Shown here: piece by piece, positions 31,167-45,698 of the stretch | Layout of the letters: each line of letters opens with the position of its first letter | How positions within the stretch are numbered: the first letter of the stretch is position 1 | From: Saccharum officinarum | Taxonomy: Eukaryota > Streptophyta > Magnoliopsida > Poales > Poaceae | Direction of reading: 5' to 3' | NCBI GenBank assembly: GCA_020631735.1 | Contig: CM036159.1 | Coordinates: 97,518,701-97,582,700 of the forward strand | DNA: 64,000 nucleotides | Made by a program: the position numbers and the translations under genes | The notes under the pieces: model-generated | What the model saw: only the letters and a program-made list of their open reading frames with translations | What the model was told of the DNA's origin: nothing | The model's database searches: none

Positions 31167-32100
31167 CTCGCTCTGCAGCAACAGCAGCCACGCCGAAAGT
31201 TACAGGCCACAACAACGCCTCCACTAATCAACCAGCAGAGGATAACACAGGGGGGAATCAGAATAAGAATCAGAGAGGAGGCGAAGACGAATGTCGCTAC
31301 TACTTGTGGGCGCGCGGCGGGGGCGGACAGGGACCGAACCGAACCCAACCACGGAGAGAGAGTGGAAGAGAAAGAGGCGGTGATAAACCGTACGAATCAC
31401 GCAAGCGCAGGGGGCGAGGTGGAAGGAGTGGAGAGTGGAAAGGGGTGGCGATGGCGATGCCGGGTTCCGATTCCGATATGGGGGTGGGCGGAGAAGGGCT
31501 CGATTCGATTCGACGGTGTATCAACGCTACCCTTTCTCTTCACTCTCTCTCTTCTGATTGCCTTCTCCCTGCCGTCCCTCGCCTGCTCCTCCCAGCTTGC
31601 TCTGATGATTTTTGATTGGAGGGAGGCGAGCGGGACTCAACGAAGCGATGGGGCTCTCTGGCCTCTGGGGGAGAGGAGAGGGGCTTCGAGGCGAGGAAGA
31701 GGAGGGCGGAGACGGGAACCACGCTGCGCCCGGCGCACGGGAGCGGTCGGTCTCCCACTGACGTGCGGGGCATGGGTGCAGGGGGGCAGGGTGTGGTGCG
31801 GTGGACCGGGCCTAGGGCGGGTCGGGATCGGGCATAGCAGGAGGGCGCATGGGCGCGGGCCTCTGCTCTGCTGCGGCCTAGGAAGGACGCCCTGCGCAAG
31901 CAGAGGCAGGCAGCACGGGGCATTTGTTACCTGTCGTGCGGGAATGACCTGCCGGGCCCAGTCGCAGCGGCGCGGGCCCGTGCGAGCGCCGAGGCGGGGA
32001 CCGTGTGGAATGACTCCTCCCTGTGCGGGCGTGTCAGAGCGTCTCGGGACCAGGCCACCCTGCCCTTGCGCAGTGCGCACAGCCAACCTGTTGATAGCAT
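31167..32100 (-). promoter_or_regulatory. Probable 5' leader and promoter region of the DCL1 copy
   Basis: GC-rich sequence upstream of the DCL1 start, with CT/GA-rich tracts at 31530-31620 typical of grass 5' leaders. No exact TATA box or start site can be fixed. The long plus-strand frame here is antisense to the gene and not a separate gene. Confidence 0.4.
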
Positions 32101-32523
32101 AAATTTGGCTTCGGCAATAGCTTGTTTATTTGTTAGCTGAGAAATATTTCCATTACCCGGTTTAATTTTTCAACGAGCTAATTCGGCTGCTAATAAATAT
32201 TTTGTATTGATCCATTAGCTAATTAATGGAAGCGGCACAGGAGGAGACAAACAGGAAAGAACAACATTGATCTTCAGGATTAGCTGGTGTTGGCGTTGCA
32301 TTGGTGCGCAAAAGGCATGGGACATGACAGAGTTGTTGGGATCTCAGGCATGAGCCTGTGGGTCATATGATGGAAGACAAATTGCATACATGTTACATTG
32401 GCTCAGCTATATGGAAGAAAGCAAAGAGAAACCGAAAAAGGTTGAAGTTGAATCGGACTGGAGAATATTTGACAAAGGAAGAAAGTATTTTGCAAGCGAT
32501 TGGTTATTTTGCCGATCGGGCTA
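32101..32523. other. Unassigned AT-rich stretch
   Basis: No gene or clear repeat is recognised. Confidence 0.35.
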
Positions 32524-33065
32524 GCGTCCAGACGTCTGTCCTGCCCGCCCACTTCTCACCTGCTGCGCCCACCCGTAAGCATATGAAGCTTGCCCGTGCC
32601 AGTGGGGACCGTCGCCGCCTTCCTGTGCTTGACACCGAGGCGGGACAGCAGAAAAGGCGAGGAGGGATGTGCAAGACTTGATCTAGTTTTGAAACATCCA
32701 GATGCAGCAATTGCAACATACGTCTGAAAACAAGTGAAACCTTTGAAACATGCATCTAAAACACTTGTAAAAACACCTGAAAAATACTTGACACCATTGT
32801 AAACATACGCGACATCCTAATAAAACGCATGCATTTCATCCTTTTAATAAAAAAAATTGGTGGGGGTTTTCCCCCACTGAGCCCTCAAAAAAATAACATA
32901 CGTCGGAAAAAAAACAGATGAAACAGTGAGAAACAGAAGCTTGCAACATACGTGTATAACCATTGCAACATATGCAACATCCCGATCCACTTTTGCAACA
33001 TCCGTATGAAACACTTGCAACGTACCTCTAAAACACTTGAAACAGACGCTTGCAACATGCAGTTT
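32524..33065 (-). repeat. Inverted copy of the GTTGCAA-type repeat block
   Basis: Read on the minus strand it has the same order as 4892-5455: GTTGCAA-rich degenerate units, then GGATGTTTCAAAACTAGATC, a GC-rich tail, and a CAGACGTCTGGACGCTAGC end. A small hairpin GTGGGGG-TTTT-CCCCCAC lies near 32860-32880. Confidence 0.65.
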
Positions 33066-33232
33066 CACCACAAACATCTCCTTGCTGTTGGGGAGAGTGG
33101 AGGCTCGTCGGCATGTGGAGTTCGCCGGAGACAGCAGCCTAGTGGTGCTTGTAGGCAGCAGCTCGTTGGTGGCTACGCAACAAGGCAAGGAGGTAGCAGC
33201 CTCGCGCCGCGCCTGGCAGGGCCGTTAGCCGA

Positions 33233-34403
33233 CACTACTACAGAAATCTTAATGGAGGCGGGCATTGCAACCGCCTCCAATCAAATGTCACGGTTAATCT
33301 GTGACCTACGAAGGTGGTTGCTTTGCCCGCCTCCGTAAATTGAATTAAAATAATAAAAAAAGAAACTGAGCCCAATGCCAGCCCATATGGGCCTGACGTC
33401 GAGCCCAACCACGCCGCCGTCGTCCTGGATCCGCCACCACTACCGTGTCGGGACGCGCCGTCGTCGCCAGATCCGCACCTGGACGCGCAGTCGATGGAGC
33501 CCCTGCAGTCGGATCTGGTGGAGGCGGTGGAGGATCTAGTGCGGCCCTCGCTGGATCTGCCTCCTCGCCACACATCCACTGCCTCCGTTACCGGTGCTCC
33601 CTCCACACTAAGGCCTCCCCCCCAGGGGCCTCTATCGCGCCGTCGAGGGGCCTGTGAAGGAGCTGCGCCGCCCGCAGGAGGAAGAGGGCGGCCTTGGGAG
33701 GGAGGGGGAGGCCAGCACCCGCCGAATCTAGGAGGGAGGGAGGGAGCTGCGCCGCCGGGTCCGGGAGGAAGGGAGTCACACCGCCCGCAGGAGGAAGAGG
33801 GGCGGCCTTGGGAGGGAGGGAGAGGCCGCCACCCGCCGGATCTAGGAGGGAGGGAGCTGCATCGCCGGATCCAGGAGGGAGAGGGCCCTGCACGGGTGTC
33901 GATGGGCTCGGGAGAGAGGGAGAGGGCCTCCTGGCCGTGGGGGAGAGAGCTCGGGAGAGAGAGGGCGTTGTCGAGCTAGGGACTCAGGAGGAAGAGGGCG
34001 GCGGCTGTGCGTGGGGGGAAATTGAAGTGACCAGAAGAGAGAAACCCTAAGTCTGGTTTATATACAAGCCCGATAGGAGAACAGATATGGACTTTTGCCT
34101 GGGCTCCGAGCTGGGCCAGCATTTTTTAAGGAGGGCCTTTAGTGTGTCTGCCTCCAAAATTGGATTTATGGAGGCGGGCACCTTAAGACGACCGCCTCCA
34201 GAAATAGGCCATTTTTGGAGGCGGTTGTCTCAACGTGCCCGTCTCGATAAATCCAATTTTGGAGGCGGACATTTCTTGACCGCCTCCATAAATAAAAATG
34301 TTCGCCTCCATTAATTGCCTAGCTTTTCTCGAGGCGGTTGGATTTGTTAACCGCCTTGGTCAATAAAATGGCACCGTCTTGCAAAATCGTTTGTGTAGTA
34401 GTG
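33233..34403. mobile_element. Non-autonomous CACTA transposon, complete, CGA target duplication
   Basis: It starts CACTACTACAGAAA and ends with the inverted TAGTAGTG (TTTGTGTAGTAGTG). The 3-bp direct repeat CGA flanks both sides (33230-33232 and 34404-34406), the length typical of CACTA elements. The length is 1,171 bp. Subterminal regions carry many copies of GGAGGCGG / CCGCCTCC in both orientations, as expected of CACTA subterminal repeats. The centre (33600-33990) is a purine-rich tandem repeat of about 115 bp period. No transposase is encoded, so it must be mobilised in trans. Confidence 0.92.
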
Positions 34404-34406
34404 CGA

Positions 34407-35451
34407 GCGACATGTCTCGCAGGCGGCTACGCGCCTAGCAGGCCCGGCAACCGCGCCGTCGTGACTCGCAGGCAGCTGCACGCCAAAACCAAGAGAGGAC
34501 AGTCGCACGCTATAGGCCTGAAAGTCGAGCGCCGCATGTGAGAGTGAAGCGAAGCGGAGCGAGGCGTGCAGAATTTGATTTTGTTTTTTAGGCGAGCGGT
34601 GCATGCGGCAATGAGTGGAGCGAGATGTTCGGCATTCCAGACATCTTAATGGTAGCATTAGCAGCCATATGCATTTTGGACCGAAACGGTAAGAATTTTA
34701 TTAAAAAAAGTTATATAAAAATTTTATTGAAATCTAGAGTCTTAGAGCAACATCATCAAATATCTCATCTCCTCTCCTCTCCTTAAATAAAATCTTAACC
34801 GGAGATTTGATTGCTTCGGCACATATCCTATACGATTTCCTTTTCTTAAAAACATTGAGAGATATCTTAAAGTCTACTCTCCTCTCCCGTAAAGAAAGGA
34901 GACGTCAGTGCATCTCCTATTCGTGAGTCCCACGGTAGAACTGTCGTGGTCGGTCGCACTCATGCCATTGCCTGACGGACGCCCGCGACTCGCACCCGAC
35001 CCTGCACCTCACTCCGCCGCTCGACTGTCGCTACTCCTTCGCGCCTCGTCGCCGGTGTGGCCACCTCACGGCCGTGGCTCGTGTCCCTGCTCGTCGGTGC
35101 GGCCATCTTGCGCTACTAGCCACCACGTGCCTGCGATCACTCGCAACCATCCGATTGGTGTAGGAAGGAAGAAGAGAGATGGATTTCACAGGACATGTGG
35201 GCACGACACGTAAGAATGGATAAAAAAAGGGTGAGTTTTAAGAGATACTATGTACTACCTTATACGACTTTTGGCAACATGTACTACCTTATATAACCTT
35301 TGGAAATCACATCCAAATACACGTTTAGTACAACAAAGTTTTCGATTTTGCAGGCTCTTGGACTTGAGCCTAGCCGCTTCATACAGCACCTGCATTTTGG
35401 CGGAAAAATAAAGTGAGCAAATGCTCGTTTCAAAATCGAACAAAATATTGA
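34407..35451. other. Unassigned stretch
   Basis: No supported gene. A CT-rich piece (34770-34900) and a GC-rich piece (34930-35130) show no recognisable coding domain. Confidence 0.35.
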
Positions 35452-35714
35452 CTGTGTTTAGTTCCCAAAGTCGGGAGTGTCAAAATTACTGTAGTGTTAT
35501 TGTAGCATTTCGTTTGTATTTGATAATAATTGTCCAATCGTTGACTAATTAGGCTCAAAACGTTCGTCTCGCAAAGTACAACCAAACTGTACAATTAATT
35601 TTTGATTTCATCTATATTTAGTACTTCATGCATATACCGCAAGCTTGATATGACGAGAAATCTTTTTTCTGTATAGTGCCAAGTTCAGCAGGTTAGTAGG
35701 AACTAAACACAGTT
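35452..35714. mobile_element. TIR-MITE in inverted orientation
   Basis: Termini are GTGTTTAGTTCCC and GGAACTAAACAC. The family signature runs reversed (ATTAGGCTCAAAACGTTCGTCTC). Confidence 0.85.
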
Positions 35715-35911
35715 CTAGCCGGAGCACATGAGGATGGCAGTGAGTAGCTGAGTGCATTGACACTTGACAGTACGGAGTTCCTCAGCTCCCCGAATTTACG
35801 AGTACTCAGTACGGAGTTCCTCAGCTCAGCTCTGCAGGAGAGTGGAGTGGCTGCCTGCCCTTTCCTTTTCTTCGTCTCTGAAGCAGTCAAGCGTGTGGAG
35901 TCGGAGTAGGC

Positions 35912-36154
35912 CTGGGCCCAGTTCCCCAAGAATTTTGCAAAATTTTTCACATTTTCCGTCACATCGAATCTTTAGACGCATGCATGAAGTATTAAATATA
36001 AATAAAAAATAAAACTAATTATACAGTTTAGACGAAATCTACGAGACGAATCTTTTAAGCCTAATTAGACTATGATTTGACACTATTTGCCAAATAACAA
36101 CAAAAATGCTACAGTGCCCATTTTGCCAAAAAATTTGGAACTAAACTGGGCCCT
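35912..36154. mobile_element. TIR-MITE
   Basis: Termini are CTGGGCCCAGTTCCCC and GGAACTAAACTGGGCCC. It has the full internal signature (CGTCACATCGAATCTTTAGA, GCATGAAGTATTAAA). The next MITE begins directly at its right end. Confidence 0.88.
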
Positions 36155-36397
36155 GGTTTAGATGGCATGAGAAGTTGAAAACTTTGTAAGATTTATCATC
36201 ATATTAAATTTTTGTATGTATAGAGCATTAAATATAGGTAAAAAATTAATTAATTATATAGTTTGTCTATAATTTGAGAGACGAATCTTTTAAGTCTACT
36301 TAGACTATGATGAAACAATAATTATCAAATATAAACAAAAATGTTACGACAATTTTCAAGCAGATTTTTTTTTTTTTTTGCCATCTAAGCGAGGCCT
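36153..36397. mobile_element. TIR-MITE abutting the previous one
   Basis: It begins at TGGTTTAGATGGCATGA and ends CCATCTAAGCGAGGCC. The interior is AT-rich with GAGACGAATCTTTTAAG. It is a divergent member. Confidence 0.8.
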
Positions 36398-36630
36398 AGG
36401 AGGAGATATTTATGGGCACCCCGACATGGGATCCTCTGTCCGGGAATCCTGCCCGCCAGCTCGGGTCAGGGATCGATCACGTGTCTCGCGCCCAACACCA
36501 ACGACCATCGGTCCTATAGCCTCAGATCGACTCCATGCCTCGACATCAAAGAACGCCACACAAATAATGTCCCGAGATGGCCGCATCAAAGAACGCATAT
36601 CGCCTCTACCATAGAAAGAAACAGATGAAG

Positions 36631-36868
36631 GATGTGTTTAAATCCTTCAAACTTCCAAAAATTTTACAAGATTTCCCGTCACATCGAATCTTTGGACGTA
36701 TGTATGGAACATTAAATATAGAAAAAAAAAACTAATTACACAGTTTGGTTGTAAATCACGAGACGAATCTTTCGAACCTAATTAACCTATGATTGGACAC
36801 TAATTGTCAAATACAAACGAAAGAGTTATTGTGCTTCCAAAAATTTTACAACAACAACTAAACACAGC
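36631..36868. mobile_element. TIR-MITE
   Basis: It runs from GATGTGTTTAAATCC to CAACTAAACACAGCC, with CGTCACATCGAATCTTTGGA and CACGAGACGAATCTTTCG inside. Confidence 0.85.
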
Positions 36869-38965
36869 CGAAGTCACCACTGAACGCGCACACTCACCCT
36901 AAACAAATACACGCACACGCTTCCTATCCATATAAATCTCTGAAAAGTTGATCCGAGATATCTTAAAATTAACGAAATCACCATATTATACTCCTATAAT
37001 AACATCATTAAATCCTGAAAAATTTTAAAAGACATATATAAAACACCTATACATCAAATCAAGGAACTGAACTTTTATTCGCTATCGTAGTAACTATATT
37101 AACCTATACTCCGTATTCACGTAAGACACGCTCAGTTCGCTATTATAATCATAAATGTAGATGTTTTATTATATAATGTAATAAAGTTAATCAAACTTAT
37201 GGTTTAACTTGGTACTATACGTTTTCTACAAGGCGGAGCAAGTGATTTTTATCTCAAGCAAAATAGCAAATAATAGCTACTTGCAAAAGCATCATCGATG
37301 AAAGAGGCCCCAAATCTCAATGCCAGGAACATTCGATTGGCAGTCGACGACGAAGGCAAGTTGACAATAGCATTCGGTTCCAAGAGTCGCACAAAAGAAC
37401 ATTGGGGTCCTCGCTTATATAAAAAAACGAAAGGGAAAACTTCATAGTTTATATCCTCTTCGGATGCAACGCAACAAAATACAAAGAAATTCAAAGAGAT
37501 ACAAGGACAGAGGAAAGTTTTTTTAAGCTCCGATTTTTTTGTCTTAATTTTCAACAGTTCATTCATGCATCCCAAAGGAACACAAAGGTTTTTGTGGGCC
37601 TGTTTTGTGTTGTTTTTTCTACAATTTATTTAAAATGCATCCCAAAGGTGCACAGATTGTACTGTAGGGCCTCTTTGATAGAACACATCTTTAATTCTAA
37701 CGGATTATGGTGGGACAACAGAATAAAAATAGGTAAGAAATCATTATATAGTAATTCTGGTGTGGATTGAATATAGAGCAATGAGAAGCGGAGTTTTTTT
37801 TTCACCTCAAAGTGTGAATGGACAATTGGATTTTGTTTTCGCCCCGCTAAAATATATGCGGATGTTTGTTGTTTCGCAGACGAGGAGTGATTCTCATGGA
37901 GAAACTGCTCCAATGAGTGCGGGTACTTGTGTGGATTTTTGTTGTTTGGTAGAGGAGTAAGGATTCTCACACAAAAACTACTTCAATAAACGCGGTTAAA
38001 CGACCCCATATATTTATATATGTACCTAACATTAGAGAGCGAAAAGAATCTTTCTTCTGCCTCTCACTCTCTCGCGCGTTGTACATTTGTCATCCATTAG
38101 TCTCTCTATTCCAAACGTTCCTCCGTTGTCTCATCCTTTACTCTAACCTTTCTCGTTTTGTGTTTGGAGTTATAAAATATTTGTTGCCGTTGCAATTCTC
38201 ATGTCATGGTTTGTCCACTCGAGTGTGTTCACGTTGTGGTGTGCTTGCATACGTGTGTCTCGCCCACCATCTTTTTTATACTCAACATGTACACGCAATA
38301 GCCACCTATATAAGTTGAGCAATCTCACCGTCAGGGCTGTACCGCACGCCGGTGGCCGCGACCCCTTCTCCACGGAGCTAGTGTCCGCATCAGCAATCAG
38401 GTTGTGCCCTTTTTCTGCTCCGTGCTAACGATGGCCCTCTCTCCCCCACGCTAGTGGTCGAGAGGCCTCACGCCCCTCCCCCTCAGCGCAGCTATGCGCA
38501 ACACTCCTCCATCCCCGCGTCGACCACCCAATCCTGCCCTTTTCAATTGCATTGACGCTAGCGGCTCCGCCTCTCTTTTGCTGAGGCGATAGCCGTTCTT
38601 CTCCCCTCTCATCGAGTCAAGGTCCGTCGCCATGAGCTGATGGAGGCTGTGTTCGACAACCACAACAATCAACACTCAATCAGTTTCTCCAAGTGGAGGA
38701 AGACGATACATGTGAGGTGGCCGCGGTGCATCCACAGCGAGCATGGCGAACACCACGAAGAGTAGTCCCACGCAACTGGCCCTGCGAGCTTCAACATCGA
38801 GTCCATCCTCCGCATCGTGTACGTGTGGAGCGGGGTCCACACCGCGTGGAATAGCGCCTTATCCAAGTTCAAAGCTATGATTGTGTTTTTTTTGGAGGGA
38901 GTATATCTTTGGAAAGCATGACAAATCTCATATCTACGTACTATAGATTGACTTGTTTATTGTAA
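36869..38965. other. Unassigned AT-rich stretch
   Basis: No gene recognised. Small open frames are present but lack domains. It is probably old repetitive or intergenic DNA. Confidence 0.4.
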
Positions 38966-40826
38966 CTAGCAAACTTGCCCGTGCGTTGCAACGGGATTAA
39001 AAAAGTTATCAAACTTTCATATAAAATGGTGATGAAACAGTGCATATCTATTTATGTTTTATTCTTTCTCCAATTTTTTCAAACTATAATTTATTTTATG
39101 AAGACCACGGCATCCATATTATAAGTTAATGTTAGCAACAGTATGACTATGTTCTATTATAAGTTTGTTTCAAATTAAAATACAACCTTGATAGATTTTA
39201 TTTCTGCTACACAATACAGAAATATTTAATTATGAATATATAAAAATTTTAATTTACATACTGTCCAATTGGTTTATTATAGTTGGCCATCAGTTGATAT
39301 ACATTTTAATAAGAACAAACTTTATTTCTAATCATAATTGCATCAACAACTTAATGATTGGAATATTTGTTTCTTAGGGAAGGATCAATAATTCAAAGAT
39401 TCTTTTTTATGTTTATGAGAAAAAAACATAAGAAAGAGGTACTCATCATATAAGAAATAAAAAAAATCAAACCTGGCAACCGGATGGAAAAAACTGGGCA
39501 GATGAGCGTTAAAACCGAGCGAAAAAAAATCTTAAACGGACTGAGTGATTGGGTAGCACTAGATGGTCGAGGGCATCGCCGTCGACACCCGGCGGCTCTT
39601 CTTCGCCGGCCGATACCTCGACGAACGGACAGAGTGAAAGGGGTCGCGTTGGACGGAGGGCATTGCCGTTGGCGCCCAACGGCTCTTCTTTGTCAGCCAA
39701 TACCTGGACGAGCGAACGGAGTTAACGGGTGGTGCTGGATGTTGATGGCGTCGCCGCAGCTTCCAGCGGTTCTAGGTCCTTCTTCACCGACTGACGTACA
39801 TCTAGACGACGACGGCCTGCCGGGTGCCACCCGACGCATGCTACAGTGTGCGCCATGGGTCTGTCCTCTTCCTCAGCCTCCACCTCTGCCTCCACGTGAT
39901 GTCTCACTGTACATGCTCGCTGCTCTTAGGTCTCGTTCGGTTGTGCTGATAAGTCGGTTGAAAAATACTGTTGGCTGATTTGTTGTGAGAGAAAAACACT
40001 GTTCCGGTTGCAAGCTGAAAAGTACGGATTATAAACCGGATGAACGGGGCCTTATAAATATCATACGTGGTATGTCCATTATTTTGGGTACACACCACAC
40101 GAACGTTCGCCTGACCATTCGATCGACATGGGTTTCGGATCAAATGAACAAGCCTTCAAGGAGTTACAGCAGCGACTGGCCGAGCTTCGACGCGAGTTTG
40201 ACGTCGTTAGCCGGATCAAGGATAACCCCCAATTCACTGGCCTACGCGGGCCATCGCCACCAAGGAGGCCATTTGGAAGCGCTACGTGCTGGTTCATCCG
40301 CAATGACTTATTGGGCCGAGGGGCGAGGACTTGGCGTGTTCTTTTTCTCTACCAAGCTGAACCCCTGTGAATGATGCTTGGATGGACGGTCAGCATGTCT
40401 CGAATTTGTGCGGGAAATATTTTTGCTGCACTTTCCTTGTTGTTTCCTTGCTACGTGTTGTTTCAATTTTTTTTTTTTGTGTTTCGTGAGTCCGTTCTTG
40501 AGTCCAATTTTGGTGAGTCCTGTTTTAGTTGGCTTCCCTGAGTCCGTTTCTTTTCCCACGTTCAGCTTTTTCTTCCCATCTAGTAGATCATATAATTCCG
40601 GATGGAAGGCCTAGAGTTGGAATTGGAATTTGATTTCGGCATTGATGATAACCATGTAGATTTAGAGTTGGAGGGGAGGGTGACAAAGGACTTTTTTATA
40701 TGTATATTTTTTACACGGCTTCGGAAGCGGTTTTCAATTTCTATCATCTCGTAGGTAGTTAGAAAGGGCAGACTAAAAAAATGGATATAAAAAATGGGCT
40801 GAATTTTTGTGTCTTTATTAGGTATA

Positions 40827-42847
<2,021 letters not shown>

Positions 42848-42878
42848 TTTGTGTGTCTTTATTAGGTAATTTTAGAGA

Positions 42879-43211
42879 TGCAAATCATCATGTCTCTTTG
42901 CAATCGTTATGACGTGTTGAAGCAACATGAGCGAGTTGGTTTCGTTTTACGACATATGGTGTCTTAGTTTTCAAAACAAACACAAAAAGAATCCGATCGG
43001 AACATCTTGCATTTAGATTTGATTAAGATTCCTAGTTATATTCAGGTTATTTAAAGATGTCATATATATGTCCAAGATATATAATGCGAGAGTTATAAAC
43101 AGACGTGAAAGGGACAATTTTCACATCTATAGAGTTAGTTACGGGGAGGTGGACGAAAAAAATGGATGGACGAAAAATAATAGCCAGAAATTTTGCATCT
43201 TTATTATTATT
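42879..43211 (-). mobile_element. Helitron 5'-end remnant (minus strand)
   Basis: The right edge, read on the minus strand, has the family start AATAATAATAAAGATGC then TTTTTCGTCCATCC, like the 5' ends at 2308 and 3737. The following element begins directly at 43212. Its 3' partner is not identified. Confidence 0.55.
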
Positions 43212-44502
43212 ATAGCAAATGTGCCCGTACGTTGCAACGGGAACCTAATACATATAGAAATTGAGTCACATGCTAATTAAATATGAAGAGCGTAACACAT
43301 GTCTCGAAGTCAGACTTTGTATTAATATCGCTAGACACAAGTTATTCTAACTCGTATGAACACGAGTCATGAGTCCATGTCACCTATAAGACATGGAAGT
43401 CATGATCTAGTCTGCTTGTATTGATCATCGTTAGACACGTGTTGTTCTAACTCGTATGAGTATAAGTTATAAGTCTAGATCACATACGATATATGGAAGG
43501 CGTGAGTGCAGTTTACAGTAAGTAAAATAGCGGGATGAAAAAAACTCTCTTCTGTCCGAGTTGTTAGGCGGAGGTGGATGAAAAAAATAGTAATGAATTT
43601 TTTCCTCTTCAATACTGTAAGCACATAATTTTCTTTTCAGCTGCCATGGGGACCGTAATCGTCATCGCCATCGGCAGCCACGCAGGCGTCTCGGTTATCG
43701 CTTTGACCCCGAAACAGTTGTGCACATACCATCAGCAAGCTGGGAGGCACAACCGCACAAGACGACGTCGTTGATGCAAAACATGCAACGCAACCCAAAG
43801 CGGTGGTGACACACGCAACTTGGAGATTATATGCGCGCCCGACGTTGCATGCAAGGCAACCCAAAATCATATCGTTATTGACACACGAACGTGAACATGC
43901 ATCCATGCACGCCGGCCGCCAGAGGGCCGGGCTACGCCTCTATCGCGTGCCGGACCAGCCACCAGCCGGCGTCCGAGGCGTCGCCAATCACTGTAGTTGG
44001 GTACGTCGCGTCAGCACCGCCGCATGCACCGGCCACCCTTTGCTTCTCGTCACGGTACGACGGTACTTGTGCACACATACGGCTGGTTGGTTCGTGCATG
44101 CATGCACGTACGATACCACGACGGGTACACTAGTTAGTTTCGTCGAGGATTCACACCACGCCTGTCGGTACGCAATATATATGGTATTATATTTGTCTTA
44201 TGTGTATTTGGCTCAGCCGTACTCAAGTAGGATTGTCGAACGTGTATTTGTACAAGATTATTTTGGCAGTAGAGTTGTTTAAGTAGCTGGGATGCAAATT
44301 GAAATTGAATACAACACCGTCTCGGGAACGCTACGGACTCGTGAACAAGCTACGAGGCTAAGTACGGGTTATATAGGTATAGACGGAAGAAACTCTCGGG
44401 CAGATAGAAAAAACTCTCCATCGTCCGATATGTAAAAGGAGATGGACCAAACAAATGGATCGACGAAAAAAAAAACCTTAAAATTTTACCTCTGTATTAT
44501 TA
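43212..44502 (-). mobile_element. Helitron (minus strand), composite
   Basis: The 3' terminus has a mutated ATAG (for CTAG) followed by the GCCCGTACGTTGCAACGGG hairpin. The 5' end at about 44500 shows the family start AATACAGAGGTAAAATTTT (minus strand). A second 5'-end-like motif lies at about 43570-43625, so this interval may be two Helitrons joined. A 159-codon open frame (43803-44282) has no recognised domain. Confidence 0.6.
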
Positions 44503-45450
44503 CTAGCAAACATGCCCGTGTGTTACAACGAAAAAAACTATCAAACGCTTATAGTAAATTATGACTATAGTCTCTAATTAAAGTCAGTACAGCCTATTTT
44601 AACGAAGTCCATGTTTGAAGTTAAGATTGCGAAGCGCAACGATTAAAGTCCTAAATATATAAATTTCTCATTATATATACGTACATCTTAGAGATTTGCA
44701 CTGACATGTGCATATAGTTTGAAAAAATATTTATTTTTATTAGATTGGATGACAAAGTATTCAAGATTTAAGTTTACGGTTTGATTAGTGAGGTCATTAG
44801 CCGATTCATCTTATAGCAATAATTTTTTTTATTCCTAAACTATTTATTAATAAAATACATGTTTATTATAGATAAAGGTCAACGTTTAAAATACTATATT
44901 TATTGTTAGAATCTGGTAGCAGCCAGTGTGGAATTATTAGCGACTTTCACCTTCTAATGCTAGCTTATTTTGGCCCAAGATTATTCCAAGAGAGCAGCGT
45001 AGAGCAGACTCGTGAGCGAGCGAACCCGTTCAAAAAACAACGTGGAAGAAAGGAACTCCGAAAAAAGAAAACGGTCAGCGTAATAAATCGCATGTGCATC
45101 TTGTTAATCCCAAAACAACAATATGCACTCAGCATACATTAGGCATTAATGTATTATTAGTATTACTAGTGTCTTTTATTTATGGATGTTTGGTCAGGGA
45201 GAGTCACGGGAGGTTGTATGTCTACTTGGGACCAAGATTGTAAGAGACGGTGGAGTTTGATTCGGACAGGAGATGGAGTTTGACTCGACGAAAATACTGC
45301 TCAGTTTTGACGCAAGAAACTCTTCTAAACCACGTTGAAACGGATTGCCTTATACATGCTAAGTGGGATGGACGGTCATTACGAAATTGGACATGGATGG
45401 ACGGGCTGGACCAAAAAATTGAGGAGAGAAATTTTGCCTCTTTAAAACGG
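44503..45450 (-). mobile_element. Helitron (minus strand), 5' end degraded
   Basis: CTAG at 44503-44506 is followed by CAAACATGCCCGTGTGTTACAACG, a decayed hairpin. The 5' side ends near the family start AAAGAGGCAAAATTTC (minus strand, about 45430-45445). Confidence 0.6.
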
Positions 45451-45559
45451 ACGTTGCCCGGCGTGCGTGAGTCAGAATACTTGGGCTTAGCTCAACCGTG
45501 TTTCAATTAAACACTAATAAGGCCTATAATAAATAATATATGCACTAAATTATTTGTTT

Positions 45560-45657
45560 CGTATAGAAAATCAAGGAGAGATTGACTTAGTTTAATTAGG
45601 TGGCTATTATCCCGTATAGAAAATCAAGGAAAGATTGACTTGGTTTAATTAGGTGGC
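45560..45657. repeat. Tandem duplication, 53-bp period
   Basis: GTATAGAAAATCAAGG... and the following TTAATTAGGTGGCT occur twice with two mismatches. Confidence 0.85.
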
Positions 45658-45660
45658 TTG

Positions 45661-45698
45661 TCTATATCTGTTATAAATTTATACCTAATAATAAAGAG
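45661..45698 (+). mobile_element. Helitron 5'-end remnant (plus strand)
   Basis: TCTATATCTGTTATAAATTT is followed by ATACCTAATAATAAAGAG, the start motif seen at 2308. It is cut at 45699 by the Copia LTR. Confidence 0.5.

Noticed and set aside
30348..32102. 584-codon plus-strand open frame
   Set aside because: It is antisense to the DCL1 exon and its GC-rich leader. Domain motifs are only on the minus strand.
33600..33990. Purine-rich repeats as a possible CRISPR-like array
   Set aside because: Units are degenerate, without regular spacers, and lie inside a CACTA transposon of a eukaryotic genome.
43803..44282. 159-codon open frame inside a Helitron, as a captured gene
   Set aside because: No recognisable domain, no splice pattern and ordinary chance composition.
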